From Saururus chinensis (lineage: Eukaryota; Streptophyta; Magnoliopsida; Piperales; Saururaceae), in contig CP141140.1 of the NCBI GenBank assembly GCA_035235625.1, forward strand, positions 15,334,685 through 15,398,684: 64,000 nt of DNA. Direction: 5' to 3'. Positions within the stretch are counted from its first letter, which is position 1; each line of letters starts with the position of its first letter. A program made the translations under genes and the position numbers. The notes below the pieces were generated by a model. The model was not told the DNA's origin and ran no database searches. It saw only the letters and a program-made list of their open reading frames with translations. Below are positions 38,447-49,395 of the stretch, one piece after another.

Positions 38447-39853
38447 ATGGGGAACTCCTCTGTAGCTAGAGTTCATGGAGTTGGAAGTGTGGACATCTGG
38501 TTTACATCGGAAAATACATTAACTCTCCATAATGTGTTACATGTGCCAAGTGTGAGGAAGAACCTTGTTAGTGGAGTGCTTCTTAGTAGTGAAGGATATA
38601 AAATAGTGTTTGAGTCAAATAAAAATGTAATAACTAGACATGGTACTTTTGTTGGTAAAGGCTATGTATGTGATGGTCTCTTTAAGTTAAATTTGATTTC
38701 TAGTAATAACTCTTTATTTCAAGTAGATGACTCTTTAATTTGTCATGTTGATTTTATTGATATGTGGCATATGAGGCTAGGCCATGTGAATTTTTAAATT
38801 ATAAAGAGAATGATGAGTCTTGATTTGATTCCTAAATTGCATGTTGAATCTCTTGATAAATGTGAAGTTTGTGTATAAGCAAAACAGCCTAGGAAACCAT
38901 ATAAATCTATTTATAGATCTACATGCTTACTTGATTTAATTCACTCTGATATTTGTGAGTTGAATGGATTATTGACTAGGGGTGGTATGAGATATTTCAT
39001 TACTTTTATTAATGATTACTCAAAATATTGTAATGTATATTTGCTTAAGTCTAAAGATGAGGCTTTTGAGAAGTTTAAGATTTATAAGATGGAGGTAGAG
39101 AACCAAACTGAGAGGCGAATCAAGAGACTAAGGTTTGATCGTGGTGGGGAGTATTGTTCTCTTAAATTTTACAAATTTTGTGAAGATCAAGGAATAATAC
39201 ATGAAACCACAGCCCATCACTCTTCTCAATCTAATGGTGTGGCTGAAAGAAATAATAGAACTTTTATAGATATGATAAATTCTATGCTTTCCTCTTCGGG
39301 TTTACCTAAAAATCTATGGGGAGAAGCAATTCTTTTAGCATGTATAATCTTGAACCGTGTACCTCATAAAAGACAAGTTGTGACCCCTTATGAATTAATG
39401 AAAGGAAGAAAACCAAGTTTAAAGTTCATTAAGGTTTGAGAATATCTTGCTAAAGTTAAAATCCCTAATGTGAAAATGGACAAACTAGGTTCTAAAACTT
39501 TTGATGTAGTGTTTATTGGTTATGCACAAAATAGCAGAGCTTATCGGTTTTTAGTAATTGGGTCTGATCGGCAGGATTATACTCTAAATACTATTAAGGA
39601 GTCCGATGATGCAACATTCTTTGAGAATGTATTTCCTATAAAAGAAAAGAATAAAGTTGTAGTGCATAAAGAAGATGTTACATCCTCTTCAACTCCTAAA
39701 ATGGAAGATTTAGGAACTAATGTGGATGTTAGGAGATCTAAGAGAATTATGATAGAGAAGAATTTTGGGGATGACTTCTATACTTTCATGGTAGGGAATG
39801 AGGATCTTTTGACTTTTAATGAAACTATGTCGTCTAGTGAAGCTCCTTTATAG
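38447..39853 (+). pseudogene. copia integrase region
   Basis: The GAG-pre-integrase block contains MWHMRLGHVNF (near 38762) and EVCV before a TAA stop (38876). The integrase core reads FINDYSKYCNVYLLKSKDEA, FDRGGEYCS and HSSQSNGVAERNNR (38960-39436), so the D, D and E positions of the catalytic triad are present. A TGA (39437-39439) replaces an expected Trp just after the core. The rest of the domain (39470-39850) is open and ends with the RRSKRI tail typical of copia integrase. Confidence 0.88.
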
Positions 39854-41345
39854 AAGGAAGCGGTACAGAGGTGAGATGGATTCAATACTTGCACATAGGA
39901 CGTGGGTTCTAATGAATCTACCTCTATGGTTTAAACCAATTGGTTGTAAGTGGATATTTAAAAGAAAATATTATCCTGATGGATCTATTGAAAAGTATAA
40001 AGCTAGACTAGTGGCTAAAAGATATAGTTAAAAGGAAGGTTAAGATTTATTTGACACATATTCTCCTATGTCTATGATAACTACAATTCGAGTGCTTTTT
40101 GCATTGGCAACTAATTATAACCTCGAAATTCATCAAATGGATGTCAAAACAGCATTTTTAAATGGTGAATTAGAGGAGGAAATTTATATGGAGCAGCCTG
40201 AAGGTTTTGTAGTTCCTGGTTAAGAAAGGAAGATATGTAAGTTAGTAAAATATCTTTGTTGTTTAAAACAGACTTCTAAACAATGACACCAAAAGTTTGA
40301 TGATGTTCTTCTTTTTCATAACTTTGTTGTTTGTACTTCTGATAAATGCTTATATTGGAAGTCATTTGATCACTCTTATGTTATGTTATGCTTGTATGTG
40401 GATGATATATTATTGTTTGGTAATAATGTGGATCATATCAATAAGGTTAAGGGCTTCCTTAATTAGAATTTTGATATGAAGGATTTAGGTCTTGCAAAGG
40501 TTATATTGGGCTTGAAGATTGATAGGACTTCTAAAGGAATAGTTGTGAGTCAATCACACTATGTGGAGAAAATTCTAAAGAAGTATGGATACTTCGATAA
40601 AAAACCTGTCAATACGCCATATGATGCAAGTGTAAGACTTAAGAAAAATTGTGGGAAAAGTGTATCACAACTTAGATATTCACAGCTAATAGGAAGTTTG
40701 AGTTATCTGGCTAACTACAGTAGACTAGATATATCTTATGCTGTGGGAAGACTAAGTAAATATACTAAGAGCCCTAATAAATCTCATTTTACAGCCATTG
40801 AGAGAGTTTTTAGATATCTGAAGGGAAGTGTAAATTACGGTTTACATTATTCCGGGTTTCCTGCTGTATTAGAAGGATACAGTGATGCAAATTGGATATC
40901 AGATTCTGATGAAACTAAGGCTACTAGTAGTTATGTGTTTACACTATGTGGTGGGGTGGTTTTAAGGAAATCTTCTAAACAAACAGTGATAACAAGGTCT
41001 ACCATGGATGCAGAGTTGGTAGCTCTTGATAAAACTAGTAGAATGGGGGAATGACTTAGGGATCTTTTGATAGATATACCTTGGTTGAATAAGCCAATTC
41101 CTAGAATATTGATTCACTGTGATAGCCAATCAACTCTTGATAAGGTTAAGAGTAAGAATCATAATAAGAGGTCCTCTAGACACATTGAATTAAGGTATAA
41201 AATCTTGCGCAAGTTGATTACCTCAGGAGTCAATATCTTAAGTTTTATATGATCAGCAGAGAATTTGGCTGATTCGTTTATAAAAGGGTTGTCGGCAGGG
41301 CAAATCCTTAACTCATTTAGGGGAATGGGGCTGAAAGCCTATGAT
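39854..41345 (+). pseudogene. copia reverse transcriptase / RNase H region
   Basis: Reverse-transcriptase blocks are KPIGCKWIFKRKYYPDG (near 39935), MDVKTAFLNGELEEEIYMEQ (near 40139) and the catalytic LYVDDILLFG (near 40390). These are followed by a long open part at 40476-41051 and RNase H (CDSQSTLDKVKS near 41116, HIELRYKILR, then ENLADSF near 41262). Stops lie at 40029, 40041, 40221, 40284, 40464, 41052 and 41250. All look like single transitions from Gln, Trp or Arg codons, judged from the conserved context. The catalytic aspartates are intact. Confidence 0.9.
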
Positions 41346-41933
41346 TAAAGTCATCGTTAGTAGCAATCTAATCTCTCTACGTGGAGATCCCACTACGAAG
41401 ATTCAATGGGTAAAAACAAGCTGATGCGTGACTTGGAGAGAGCACTATTAAAATTAGTTTGCTCATTCCTGTGTTATGATAAGAGTGCTCTTAATGCATA
41501 TGGAACAGGTTGACGAAAGTCTTAATGTAGTCAAGGCTTATAAAGCAGGGTATTGATATGCATATTACCCTTGGAGACTGTTACCTATATGAGTGCTACT
41601 GAGGTCGCAGTTAAAGAGAACGATGGCTTGTTCTCTAATGTGCAACTCATAAAAAGATATAAGGCGCATGGCCATAAAGCGCTACCCCGAATGATCTCGA
41701 AAAGGGAGTTATTCTAAGTGTTAGGTTTGTTAAAGCTCTTACTGAAAGGTTCAAGTTCAAGACTTAGTTCACTTCAAACTTGTGAGAGTGGCGGCTTACC
41801 AAACTAGGTGTAAGTTCAAACCTACAAAGTACCTATCGCTGAAAACTTGGAGTACTATTGCTTAGTGTCTCAGTTTGTGTCTTATAAAAATTTTGTGTTT
41901 ATGGACTTGTTTTATATCTTGTCATGGTGGGGT

Positions 41934-42477
41934 TGTTGTTTTTGACACGATATAAAAGTAGTTTCAGGTTAAGCCGTTCGAACTCCCTGACTCCCGATCG
42001 ATCGCCCCGATCGAATGGGTGTTGCCCCGTTCGAACGGATTAACGGATTTCGGAAAAATAAAACAGTCGCGATGATTTGCGCGATGGGAATTAATTGAGG
42101 CGTCTCGGCTTCGTTTTAAACAGAACGGAAAACATTGACGAACAAGAGTTTTACAGAGGCAAAAACAAAGAGCCCTTTTTCTAAATTTCACCGATCCTTT
42201 CTTTGGTTTTCTGAGAGGAAATTCCTAAAAATCTCTCTCTCCATTCACTCTTGATTTCTGAGTTCTACACTGAGCAGTGGATTCTTCCCTGATTGAGTTC
42301 CTGCCTGTTTGAGTGGAAGTGCACCTTTAGATGGGTTGTGTGGTTCGTTTTATATTGGGAACGGAACGCTCTGGAACGCCTGTGCACGGAGGGCGGCGTA
42401 TCTGTTTCAAGGTCAGCGAGTATCGCGCCTCGAACCTGGTTCATAAAATTCCCTTCTTTCTGATTTTTTATATTATA

Positions 42478-42553
<76 letters not shown>

Positions 42554-42637
42554 GATATTATATTTATGTGGAATGATTTGTATGTTTTTGTGATTTCTGT
42601 ATTCAATCTGCATGATAATTTTGTAGTAACCCCAACA
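41934..42637 (+). repeat. 3' LTR of the copia element (704 bp)
   Basis: Aligns end to end with the 5' LTR. It differs by point changes, by 24 extra bases around GGGTGTTGCCCCGTTCGAA (about 42019), and by a longer AT run (about 42480-42550). Most of the 64-bp length difference comes from these two places. Confidence 0.93.
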
Positions 42638-43021
42638 GGTGTTAGTGCCACCATCCGCAAATTCGTGGAGGAAGCACCTTCAACCAATTGGTGGATAGCT
42701 TCTTCCGTAGGCAAACTCGAACAACAACAGGCATTTGTCATATTTGGAGCTCACAAACGAGCTTAGGTGCCATGGGTCTTGGAGAAGCACTTTGGCTGGG
42801 GCGTGGGAGGCCGAAAGAGTGGCGACCGGTCCATTACGGCATCTTTGCCTAGTTTGGCCACAACTGCAGCGGGTGGTTTTTGCGGAGTCCAGGGCAGAGA
42901 TGAAGTGGATGTTGATGGTTGGGGAGGAAGAAGAATGTTTTAATTGCCACCTTGGTTATGTGAGTTCCCGTGTGAGAATGTTGTGCAGAAAAAATATTTT
43001 CTGGGGTTTTCTTCGGATAGT

Positions 43022-43170
43022 GATATTCCTACAGTAAAAATACTTATAAAAATTCACATATATAAGTTTTGATAACTTAACAAGTAAAAGTTGACATGGG
43101 CTATGCTCATAAGGGCTCACTTATTAAAATCAATTAAAACTTAGGTGTTAGTTTTTGTTGTAAAAATATT
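43022..43170. mobile_element. MITE family A, copy 3
   Basis: GATATTCCTACAGTAAAAATACTTA on the left and, inward from the right, AATATTTTTACAACAAAAACTAAC. Internal words CACATATATAAGTTTTGATAACTT and GGGCTCACTTATT are shared with the other copies. Confidence 0.65.
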
Positions 43171-44160
43171 ATTTTCCTTTTCTTTTCTTGGTGCAAGATG
43201 CTAATTCGGCATCTCCCTGTGCTGTCTTTCCAAAATGGGCTCTAAGTGTTTTCTTGTTTCGTATTTTTGCCTTTTGGCTTGTTTCCACTTTCCAGATACT
43301 CGGCCTGTGTTTTTTTTTTTCGTTTCTTCTTTAAACGTTTTTTTAGGGTAATCAGGTACTTGAAGATGAAAATTACTATTTGCCTTGAATTAACTGCTGA
43401 GTGCACACTGCAGAAGATACCTTTGAGTTCCCTCGTCTACGAGGCACACGTTCAGAATTGAAAAGAGAAATCCTTTTTTATTTCGTTCATTGATGTTATT
43501 AAACGTGAATCGAGGACATTTGAATATAACATCATTTAGCTCCGGGACAATACTAACTTAATTGTATTGCTAGCGTAGCTTCTTGGACAGTGTTTTGGAT
43601 GCATTTACAACCTCCCATATAACTACTCTCTAATATATGTCAATGGTACCTTCGAAATCTGATTTTGCTGCGGGAAATCAGGGGAGAAGGTTTGGCAATC
43701 CAAAGTATGCAATAGGCTCTCCAGCTTTCTATTGATGACAAAAGAGAAGATGGAATGGCATCAAGGCTCAAGTCTTTATGAGTTCGACATCGGCCTGCAT
43801 TTGATGATTACCATTTAGAAGGGCATTTGATAACTCTAAGCATCTAGCCTCTTCTTTTGCTGTGGACTCAGGTCGCCTCGTCTCTCTCGCATCTTGGCCC
43901 TACAAAGAATCCTACAGACCTCTCTCAGTGGCATTTCTTATGCTGTTCCGTTCCTCTTTTTATTTTAATCAAATTTCTGTTTCTGCAATTTCTTTTGCTT
44001 TCCCTGCCTGTTTAAAATTCTCTAGTTTTTCTATATTTTCTGTTTCCCTGGCTGTTTAAAATGTAGCATATTAATAGCAAAGGAAAACCATTTTCCAAAT
44101 GGATATGCTAGTCCAGCATGTGTTTCCTTTTATTTTACATCTAACGTACAAATGGAAAAT

Positions 44161-44288
44161 GATATGTTTACATCAAAACAACAAAAACTCACACATGAAT
44201 TTTGATTGGTCAAGATAAGTAAGCTCATGTGAGGTCAATCAAAACTCTTTTGCGAATTTTTGTAGGTACTTTTTGTTGTGGGAATATC
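44161..44288. mobile_element. MITE family A, copy 4 (best preserved)
   Basis: GATATGTTTACATCAAAACAACAAAAACTCAC on the left pairs with the inward-read right end GATATTCCCACAACAAAAAG. The next inner block, GAATTTTGATTGGTC on the left and GAGTTTTGATTGACC inward from the right, is also inverted. The element is therefore nearly a perfect hairpin of about 128 bp. Confidence 0.72.
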
Positions 44289-45844
44289 ACTCTCGTGTGA
44301 CCTGCCTGGGCATGAAAACATTTTTTCTTTGGCTAGAAGAGAACATGAGAGACCCGGTAAGGAGTAAGCTATCTCACCCGTTTCAAGAGAAACAATTCCA
44401 TGGCGGCCATTCCTTTTTGCAACGTATCCAGGAGGTGTCCATTTTGGGCGATTCGTTCCCCTCTGCGAATTCTTATTAAATTTCTGAAAAAAAAGAAAGG
44501 GTAATCATCAGATCGTGTTTGTCCTTAGCTGCATAAATAGTCTCTTGCAAGATGCTGACGGGGAAAATGAGGCTCCCGAACACACCCGTCCCATATTCTT
44601 ATCAAAGATACGACTGTAAATCAAAGAGTTATCATGTATGGCAGAGTAGACAATAAAACAGATCCAAGTTCTTTGACATCACAATCGATGGCGCTAATTT
44701 ATGTAACGTTTAATGCAGGGCAGCAGATGAATAAAGTCAAACTAATGAATGCCCTGTTTCCTATAAATATAATAATCATTTGATTTATGCTTAGGAGTGT
44801 GCGTTGAATTTTTTGTTTACATGGAGTATATATTGGAATCCTTGAATTACTAACTTACTAAGCAAGAATTTACAAGGGGTAAGTTTTGATAAGAACTTAA
44901 GCGGGTTGGGGATTTTTTAGTGAGGCGTGTATGTGGTGATGGTGCATTGCTTATTTTATTTAGAAAACTGCTAAACTTCAGGTCTTAAACCCTGTGTACA
45001 TGTGGAAGGCGTCAATTACGTATACGAAGGTTGGACGCGCGGTGTAACAGAGTTTACATGGTTAAATGGGCTTTGACCTACTGAAGTGAACTACTATCGG
45101 ACTTTCCTAAGCATGTTCCCCGTAATCGTCAGCTATAATTTATCTTTGAATCCGGACCCATCCAGCAGATCTACTAAATGGGCTTTGTGTCTTAGAACAT
45201 ATTGATGTAACATGGTCAATAGGGAACCTGAAGTAGTAAAAAATGAAAAATGTTGTACTTTGCGGAATGTGGGTCAACATGGAATAGCCTATGGGTTTTG
45301 TATTAAAAGTGGTCGTCCCTGAGTTAAATTGGTGCGGCCCACACATCAATGTTCTGCATGAACCCGTAGTTTCATCCATCGCGACTACGCGAGGATGGCC
45401 CTGCATTAATCGTCAGTTTCATTAATTTGTTTGGAGTATTTTGTTAACGCGGGATGTTAAAGACCGTAGGACTCGACTTGAAAGTTGAAGGGGTAGGGCA
45501 ACAAACCTCTTATAGCACTGTTATTAATTCTGTTAGTCGTGTATATGGCTTACACATCATATGACTCAAGTAAATTAAGAAATAATCCTGTTTGGGTAGA
45601 GGTCTGGGCAGAGGTCAATCCAGTAACGGTTTAAAACAGGCCATTCCACAGGGAGATTCTGAAATTGTAAAGACTTGGTCCGATAAAGCTGTTGTCAAGG
45701 AAAAATTATCTAGTGGAACCGTTGTACAGGCCATGTGGTAGATATGTCTTCTTGATAGATGACAAGTTTAACCAATTTATACGTATTTACAAGTGAGTAA
45801 GATGAGGTATGAATTTAGGTTTATGTGTTTCAATATGAATGAAG

Positions 45845-45987
45845 GTATGTATAGCCACGTGGTAGAGCGGTTTAACTGGATACTCTCTCACTGTCAAGGC
45901 CTATACTTCCTGAGGTACTAGCATGGTTATTACAAAAATATTAAATAGCTCTCTCAACTTAAATAGGGAGGCACATGGAAAAAAAAA
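45845..45987 (+). repeat. Possible degenerate SINE
   Basis: TAGCCACGTGGTAGAGCGGTTTA resembles an RNA polymerase III A box region, AAGGCCTATACTTCCTGA lies at B-box spacing but is badly mutated, and an A9 tract ends the unit at about 45987. The evidence is weak. Confidence 0.3.
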
Positions 45988-46066
45988 CTATGTGTTCAAA
46001 GGGTTGTCTGTATCTCTTTGCTTTATGCATGTCTTTCATCTATGTCTACCTTAGTCCATATTATAT

Positions 46067-46182
46067 GAGTACCGTTTATATGAACCCGGGCTCATATACA
46101 CCTACGTGAGCCCCGGCTCTATGGGCCGTCGGATTTACATCCGACAGCCCATAATGCCCCCGGACTCATATAAACTTTTCCC
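46067..46182. mobile_element. Mutator-type MITE (family B), 116 bp
   Basis: The left terminus GAGTACCGTTTATATGAACCCGGG and the inward-read right terminus GGGAAAAGTTTATATGAGTCCGGG are inverted repeats. The flanks carry a perfect 9-bp duplication ATATTATAT (46058-46066 and 46183-46191), the Mutator target length. The centre GGGCCGTCGGATTTACATCCGACAGCCC is itself a hairpin. Related copies lie at 53325 and, partially, at 20649, beside the AT runs at 17049 and 27076. Confidence 0.8.
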
Positions 46183-46191
46183 ATATTATAT

Positions 46192-48260
46192 TTGTCCAAA
46201 TCCATATAGGTGAAAATGGATATACACTACAAACTCAATTCTTGGTGTCCAATAACTATGTAATATGTTAGGTCAAGTCCTAACTTGCTATATAATTACC
46301 TTATTTATTTTACCTTTTATCATTGTCCAAAAGCTATGTACCATGTTATACATAACTATTGATCCATCTTTTTTCTTTACTATGGTCCCTAATTTTATTA
46401 AAAATGGGTGGATACAAACAACCATTTATTTATATCCTTAGCCACCTATTAGGGCAGACAAAATTAATTTGATTTAATTTCGTGTCCTTGTTTGTCACAT
46501 ACATAAAAAAATATCCAACTTATATAAATACTAATCACTCCTCGAGGAGGTGGTTCGGCAAAACGGGTCTTATCTTATGGCCCTCATACTTGATATATCT
46601 AGGGCATATAACTAAGTCGAGTGGCCTTATTTATCCACTGTGATAAATAAATTGGGATTCTGTAACCACTGGGTAGTGTTATCAGGTCCAACCGGAATCT
46701 GGAGCTGAAAAAATAGAATAATTTTAAGTAGAGTCGTTCTAGGCCGAACAACAAGCATAAGCCCGAGAATTCCATTTCTGTCGACGTCAGGCCCGAGCGA
46801 GAAGCCATCTAAGACACTTTCGATATCAGAACTCGTTACCAATTTGCAATTTGCATATGTGAATGCGACTTGCGAGAGCGCGCGAGACGCTCCCAGACTT
46901 TTCCCTTAATCACGTGCCTGCATCGTCGCCGCATGTCACATGCGCCACATCCATTTGAACCAACCCTATCTAACAAAGTTCGGTGTTGGAAGCGGGCCCC
47001 ACCTGATCTCTGCGCCCGAGGATAAGGGTGTCGACTAGTACCAGTACTACTTGCTGAGATCACCCAGACAATTTACCCACCAGGCCCACCTTCCCTTGCT
47101 ACTAACCCAGCACAAAATCCAGTGGGCGTCATCATCAAACTTGTACCACCCAATGGCTTGCCGACCACGTGTTTGTTTAATCCTATTTAAATTTTAACCA
47201 CACCCCGTATTAATATCTATATAATTTAATTAAGCGCCAATATTTTACTGACAATATTTCTAAGTTTACGTGTTGCACAATTTTTTTTTATTGATTTTGT
47301 CTTAATTTTAACTTAAATTATTAAAATTATATTTATGTGTAGAAATTAGGCGAAACTAAAATTCTAAAAGTTGATTCTTCCAGTTAGTATCAGCTGGAAT
47401 TATCGAATCATATGAGGTAATTTCATTGATTCTATCTTCTAGCCCCTGATTTAAAAATTATAAATTCTATTATATTTTAACTGTTGTCTTTTATATCAAT
47501 TTGAATTTTTTAAAATGTGTTATAAATAAATAAATATTATTTTAAAAATTTAAAATTATATACTCTTATAAGATCTCGTTTAATAGAGTTTAAATTTAAA
47601 AATATAATAATACTAAAATCGTGCAGAAGATAAAATTATATTAATTTAAAATTTTAAAATTAAATTTAACGTAACATCCAACTTTATTCTAATTGTTTTT
47701 ATTACTAACCCAAAAACTTTACTCGACCCAGTTTTCAAGTTCAAAGGTGGCCAAGCCAAACTCAAATCTACTTATATTTGATTGAGCTTGGCTCAAAACT
47801 CGATAAAAAATTAACTATTATATATATATTACACATTATATATAAATCTTATATCTCATAAATTTTAATTTTTTTATAAAATATATATATTTTTATGTAT
47901 AATTATATAAAACTTTTTGTTAGAAAAATTATATAATATATTTTATAAGATTTAAACTATTTTATATGAATTTACTCCCTAGTCATTAATTAATAATTTA
48001 ATTTAAAAAATTAAAAGTAATAAAGGTTAATTAATTTATTTTTTTAATTTAACACATTAAACTACTTATTAATTATATTTATTTTAATAATTTTAAGTTA
48101 TTAATTATAAAATTAAATAATATTTATAAGACATAATAATTTGAGTCGGCTCGAACGAGTTTTAAGCACTCGGAACTCGAAATTAAAATTTTAAGCTTAA
48201 ACTTAAACATAAAACTTAATAATATTCGACTCATTAACACCCATGCATACCTAACCAAGG
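46192..48260. other. Intergenic DNA
   Basis: Mostly AT-rich. 46840-47160 is GC-richer without a recognisable gene. 47290-47715 is the second copy of the dispersed repeat at 27415. 47740-48248 starts and ends with hAT-like words (AAGGTGGCCAAGCC; AACACCCATGC) and may be a decayed hAT-type element, but no target duplication was found. Confidence 0.45.
47290..47715. repeat. Dispersed repeat, copy 2
   Basis: Collinear with 27415-27960 over roughly 400 bp, with AT-biased changes. See that entry for the shared blocks. Confidence 0.6.
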
Positions 48261-48360
48261 AAAATTATAATTAACACTGACGGCTTTCGCTGCATCCACT
48301 CCAAGCAATGAAAATTATAATCAAAATCGACAGCTTTCACTGCATCCACTCCAAGAAATT
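48261..48360 (+). repeat. 50-bp tandem duplication upstream of the VQ gene
   Basis: Two adjacent 50-bp units (48261-48310 and 48311-48360) share AAAATTATAAT, CGGCTTTCGCTGCATCCACT/CAGCTTTCACTGCATCCACT and CCAAG. They lie about 260-360 bp before the VQ start codon, within probable promoter or leader sequence. Confidence 0.85.
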
Positions 48361-48621
48361 TGATGGTGAGCAAAGGAAAGATGGAGTGTTGTTAGTGGAA
48401 AGAAACAGAGACTTTATTCGCTCGCCATATCTTTTCATCCACCCGTCACTTTCTGACGTCTTTCAAACGCTTCCTTTGACCAGAACCAGCTCAGTCCCCT
48501 CCTTCTCTTTGCTTCTCCTCACAACCAGCAATTCTTCCGGGTCATGTCCCCTCCTCCTCCCCGCCTCTAGACACTGCTCTCTGCACGGACACAGAAGAGT
48601 CAAGAAGCGAAAACCCTAGAA

Positions 48622-49395
48622 ATGGAGAAAAGCTGCCCGCCTCTACCCCCTCCTCCCCACCCGCCTACGGATTCCAATACCAGCAATGGTAACGGCAAGG
48701 GCGGCGACAACTTGCTCAAGCAACTCAACAAGTGCTCCCTCAAAATCTCCAAGCCCGCCCACCACCACCCCCGTAAGCCACTCGACCCCTCAGCCTCCTC
48801 CCACCCGCTCGACCCCTCAGCCTCCTCCCACCCGCTTAACCTTCAGCTCAATCCTCCTCCGCCCTTTTCCTCTTCCTCTTCCGCGGCCCAGCCTCATGCC
48901 CAACAGCAGCAGCCGCCCGTCTACAACATCAACAAGAATGACTTCCGCGACGTGGTCCAGAAGCTCACCGGTATTTCCCCGACCCGCGGCCAGGGCTCAG
49001 CCCCGCCGCCCGCCGCGCCCCCTCCTCTTCCTCCTTCTCCTCCACTCCAAGCACCGAAGCCCCCAGGCTCACGCTTCCACCGCTTCCGGCCCCCTCCCCT
49101 AGCCCCGCCTCCTCCCACACCCCCGCCCAGCTTCGTCCACCCCCCGTCCTCCGCGCACCCTCCTTTCTCGCCTCTCCCGCCCCTGCCCACAGTCTGTGCT
49201 GCCGCTGAGTCGCCCATCTCTGCCTACCTCCGCTTCCTCCATGGCTCCGTCGCCAACCAGTCTTTGCCGCTCCCTCCTCAGTCGCCGCCGTTTGCCTTCC
49301 CTCCGTTTCCTCTCCTCTCGCCCACGGGGGGGCAGCTGGGATTCCCGGCGTCGCCCGGGTTACCGGTGCCCAGTCCCAGGTGGAGAGATCTCTAA
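48622..49395 (+). CDS. VQ-motif protein, single exon, 257 aa
   Basis: The VQ motif FRDVVQKLTG lies near residue 108 within YNINKNDFRDVVQKLTG. VQ proteins are small plant nuclear cofactors that bind WRKY transcription factors through this motif and are often MAP-kinase substrates. The context (YNINKNDFRDVVQ, a Pro-rich middle, several SP sites and a C-terminal LSPTGGQLGFP...SPRWRDL) resembles the HAIKU1/VQ9-like branch, whose members affect seed growth or stress response; that assignment is by resemblance only. Most of the protein is low-complexity Pro/Ser. The nine-residue unit LDPSASSHP occurs twice in tandem. The ATG at 48622 is preceded by AAACCCTAGAA. Absence of introns is normal for the family. 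Confidence 0.9.
   Translation: MEKSCPPLPPPPHPPTDSNTSNGNGKGGDNLLKQLNKCSLKISKPAHHHPRKPLDPSASSHPLDPSASSHPLNLQLNPPPPFSSSSSAAQPHAQQQQPPVYNINKNDFRDVVQKLTGISPTRGQGSAPPPAAPPPLPPSPPLQAPKPPGSRFHRFRPPPLAPPPPTPPPSFVHPPSSAHPPFSPLPPLPTVCAAAESPISAYLRFLHGSVANQSLPLPPQSPPFAFPPFPLLSPTGGQLGFPASPGLPVPSPRWRDL

Larger units (their letters stand above)
36815..42637 (+). mobile_element. Ty1/copia LTR retrotransposon, full structure, broken frame
   Basis: Both LTRs (36815-37454 and 41934-42637) start TGTTG and end CAACA, and the element is flanked by a perfect 5-bp duplication GGTGT (36810-36814 and 42638-42642). The internal order is gag, protease, integrase, reverse transcriptase, RNase H, which defines Ty1/copia. 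A GGTGGGG purine tract precedes the 3' LTR. The LTRs are still very similar, so insertion is fairly recent, yet the frame contains about ten stops. About 580 bp of non-coding DNA lies between RNase H and the 3' LTR. I did not find a clean primer-binding site next to the 5' LTR. Confidence 0.94.
42643..46066. other. Intergenic DNA with MITEs
   Basis: No gene was recognised. A short open stretch after the copia element (FVEEAPSTNWWIASSVGKLE near 42661) looks protein-like but I cannot identify it; it resumes the pre-insertion sequence on the right of the target duplication. Family A MITEs lie at 43022 and 44161, and a SINE-like piece at 45845. Confidence 0.45.

Noticed and set aside
42735-43037. 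100-aa open frame after the copia element
   Set aside because: Resembles no known family; kept only as a note because the upstream FVEEAPSTNWW phrase is protein-like but stops soon after.
48921-49217. Minus-strand Gly-rich open frame
   Set aside because: Antisense shadow of the Pro-rich VQ gene.
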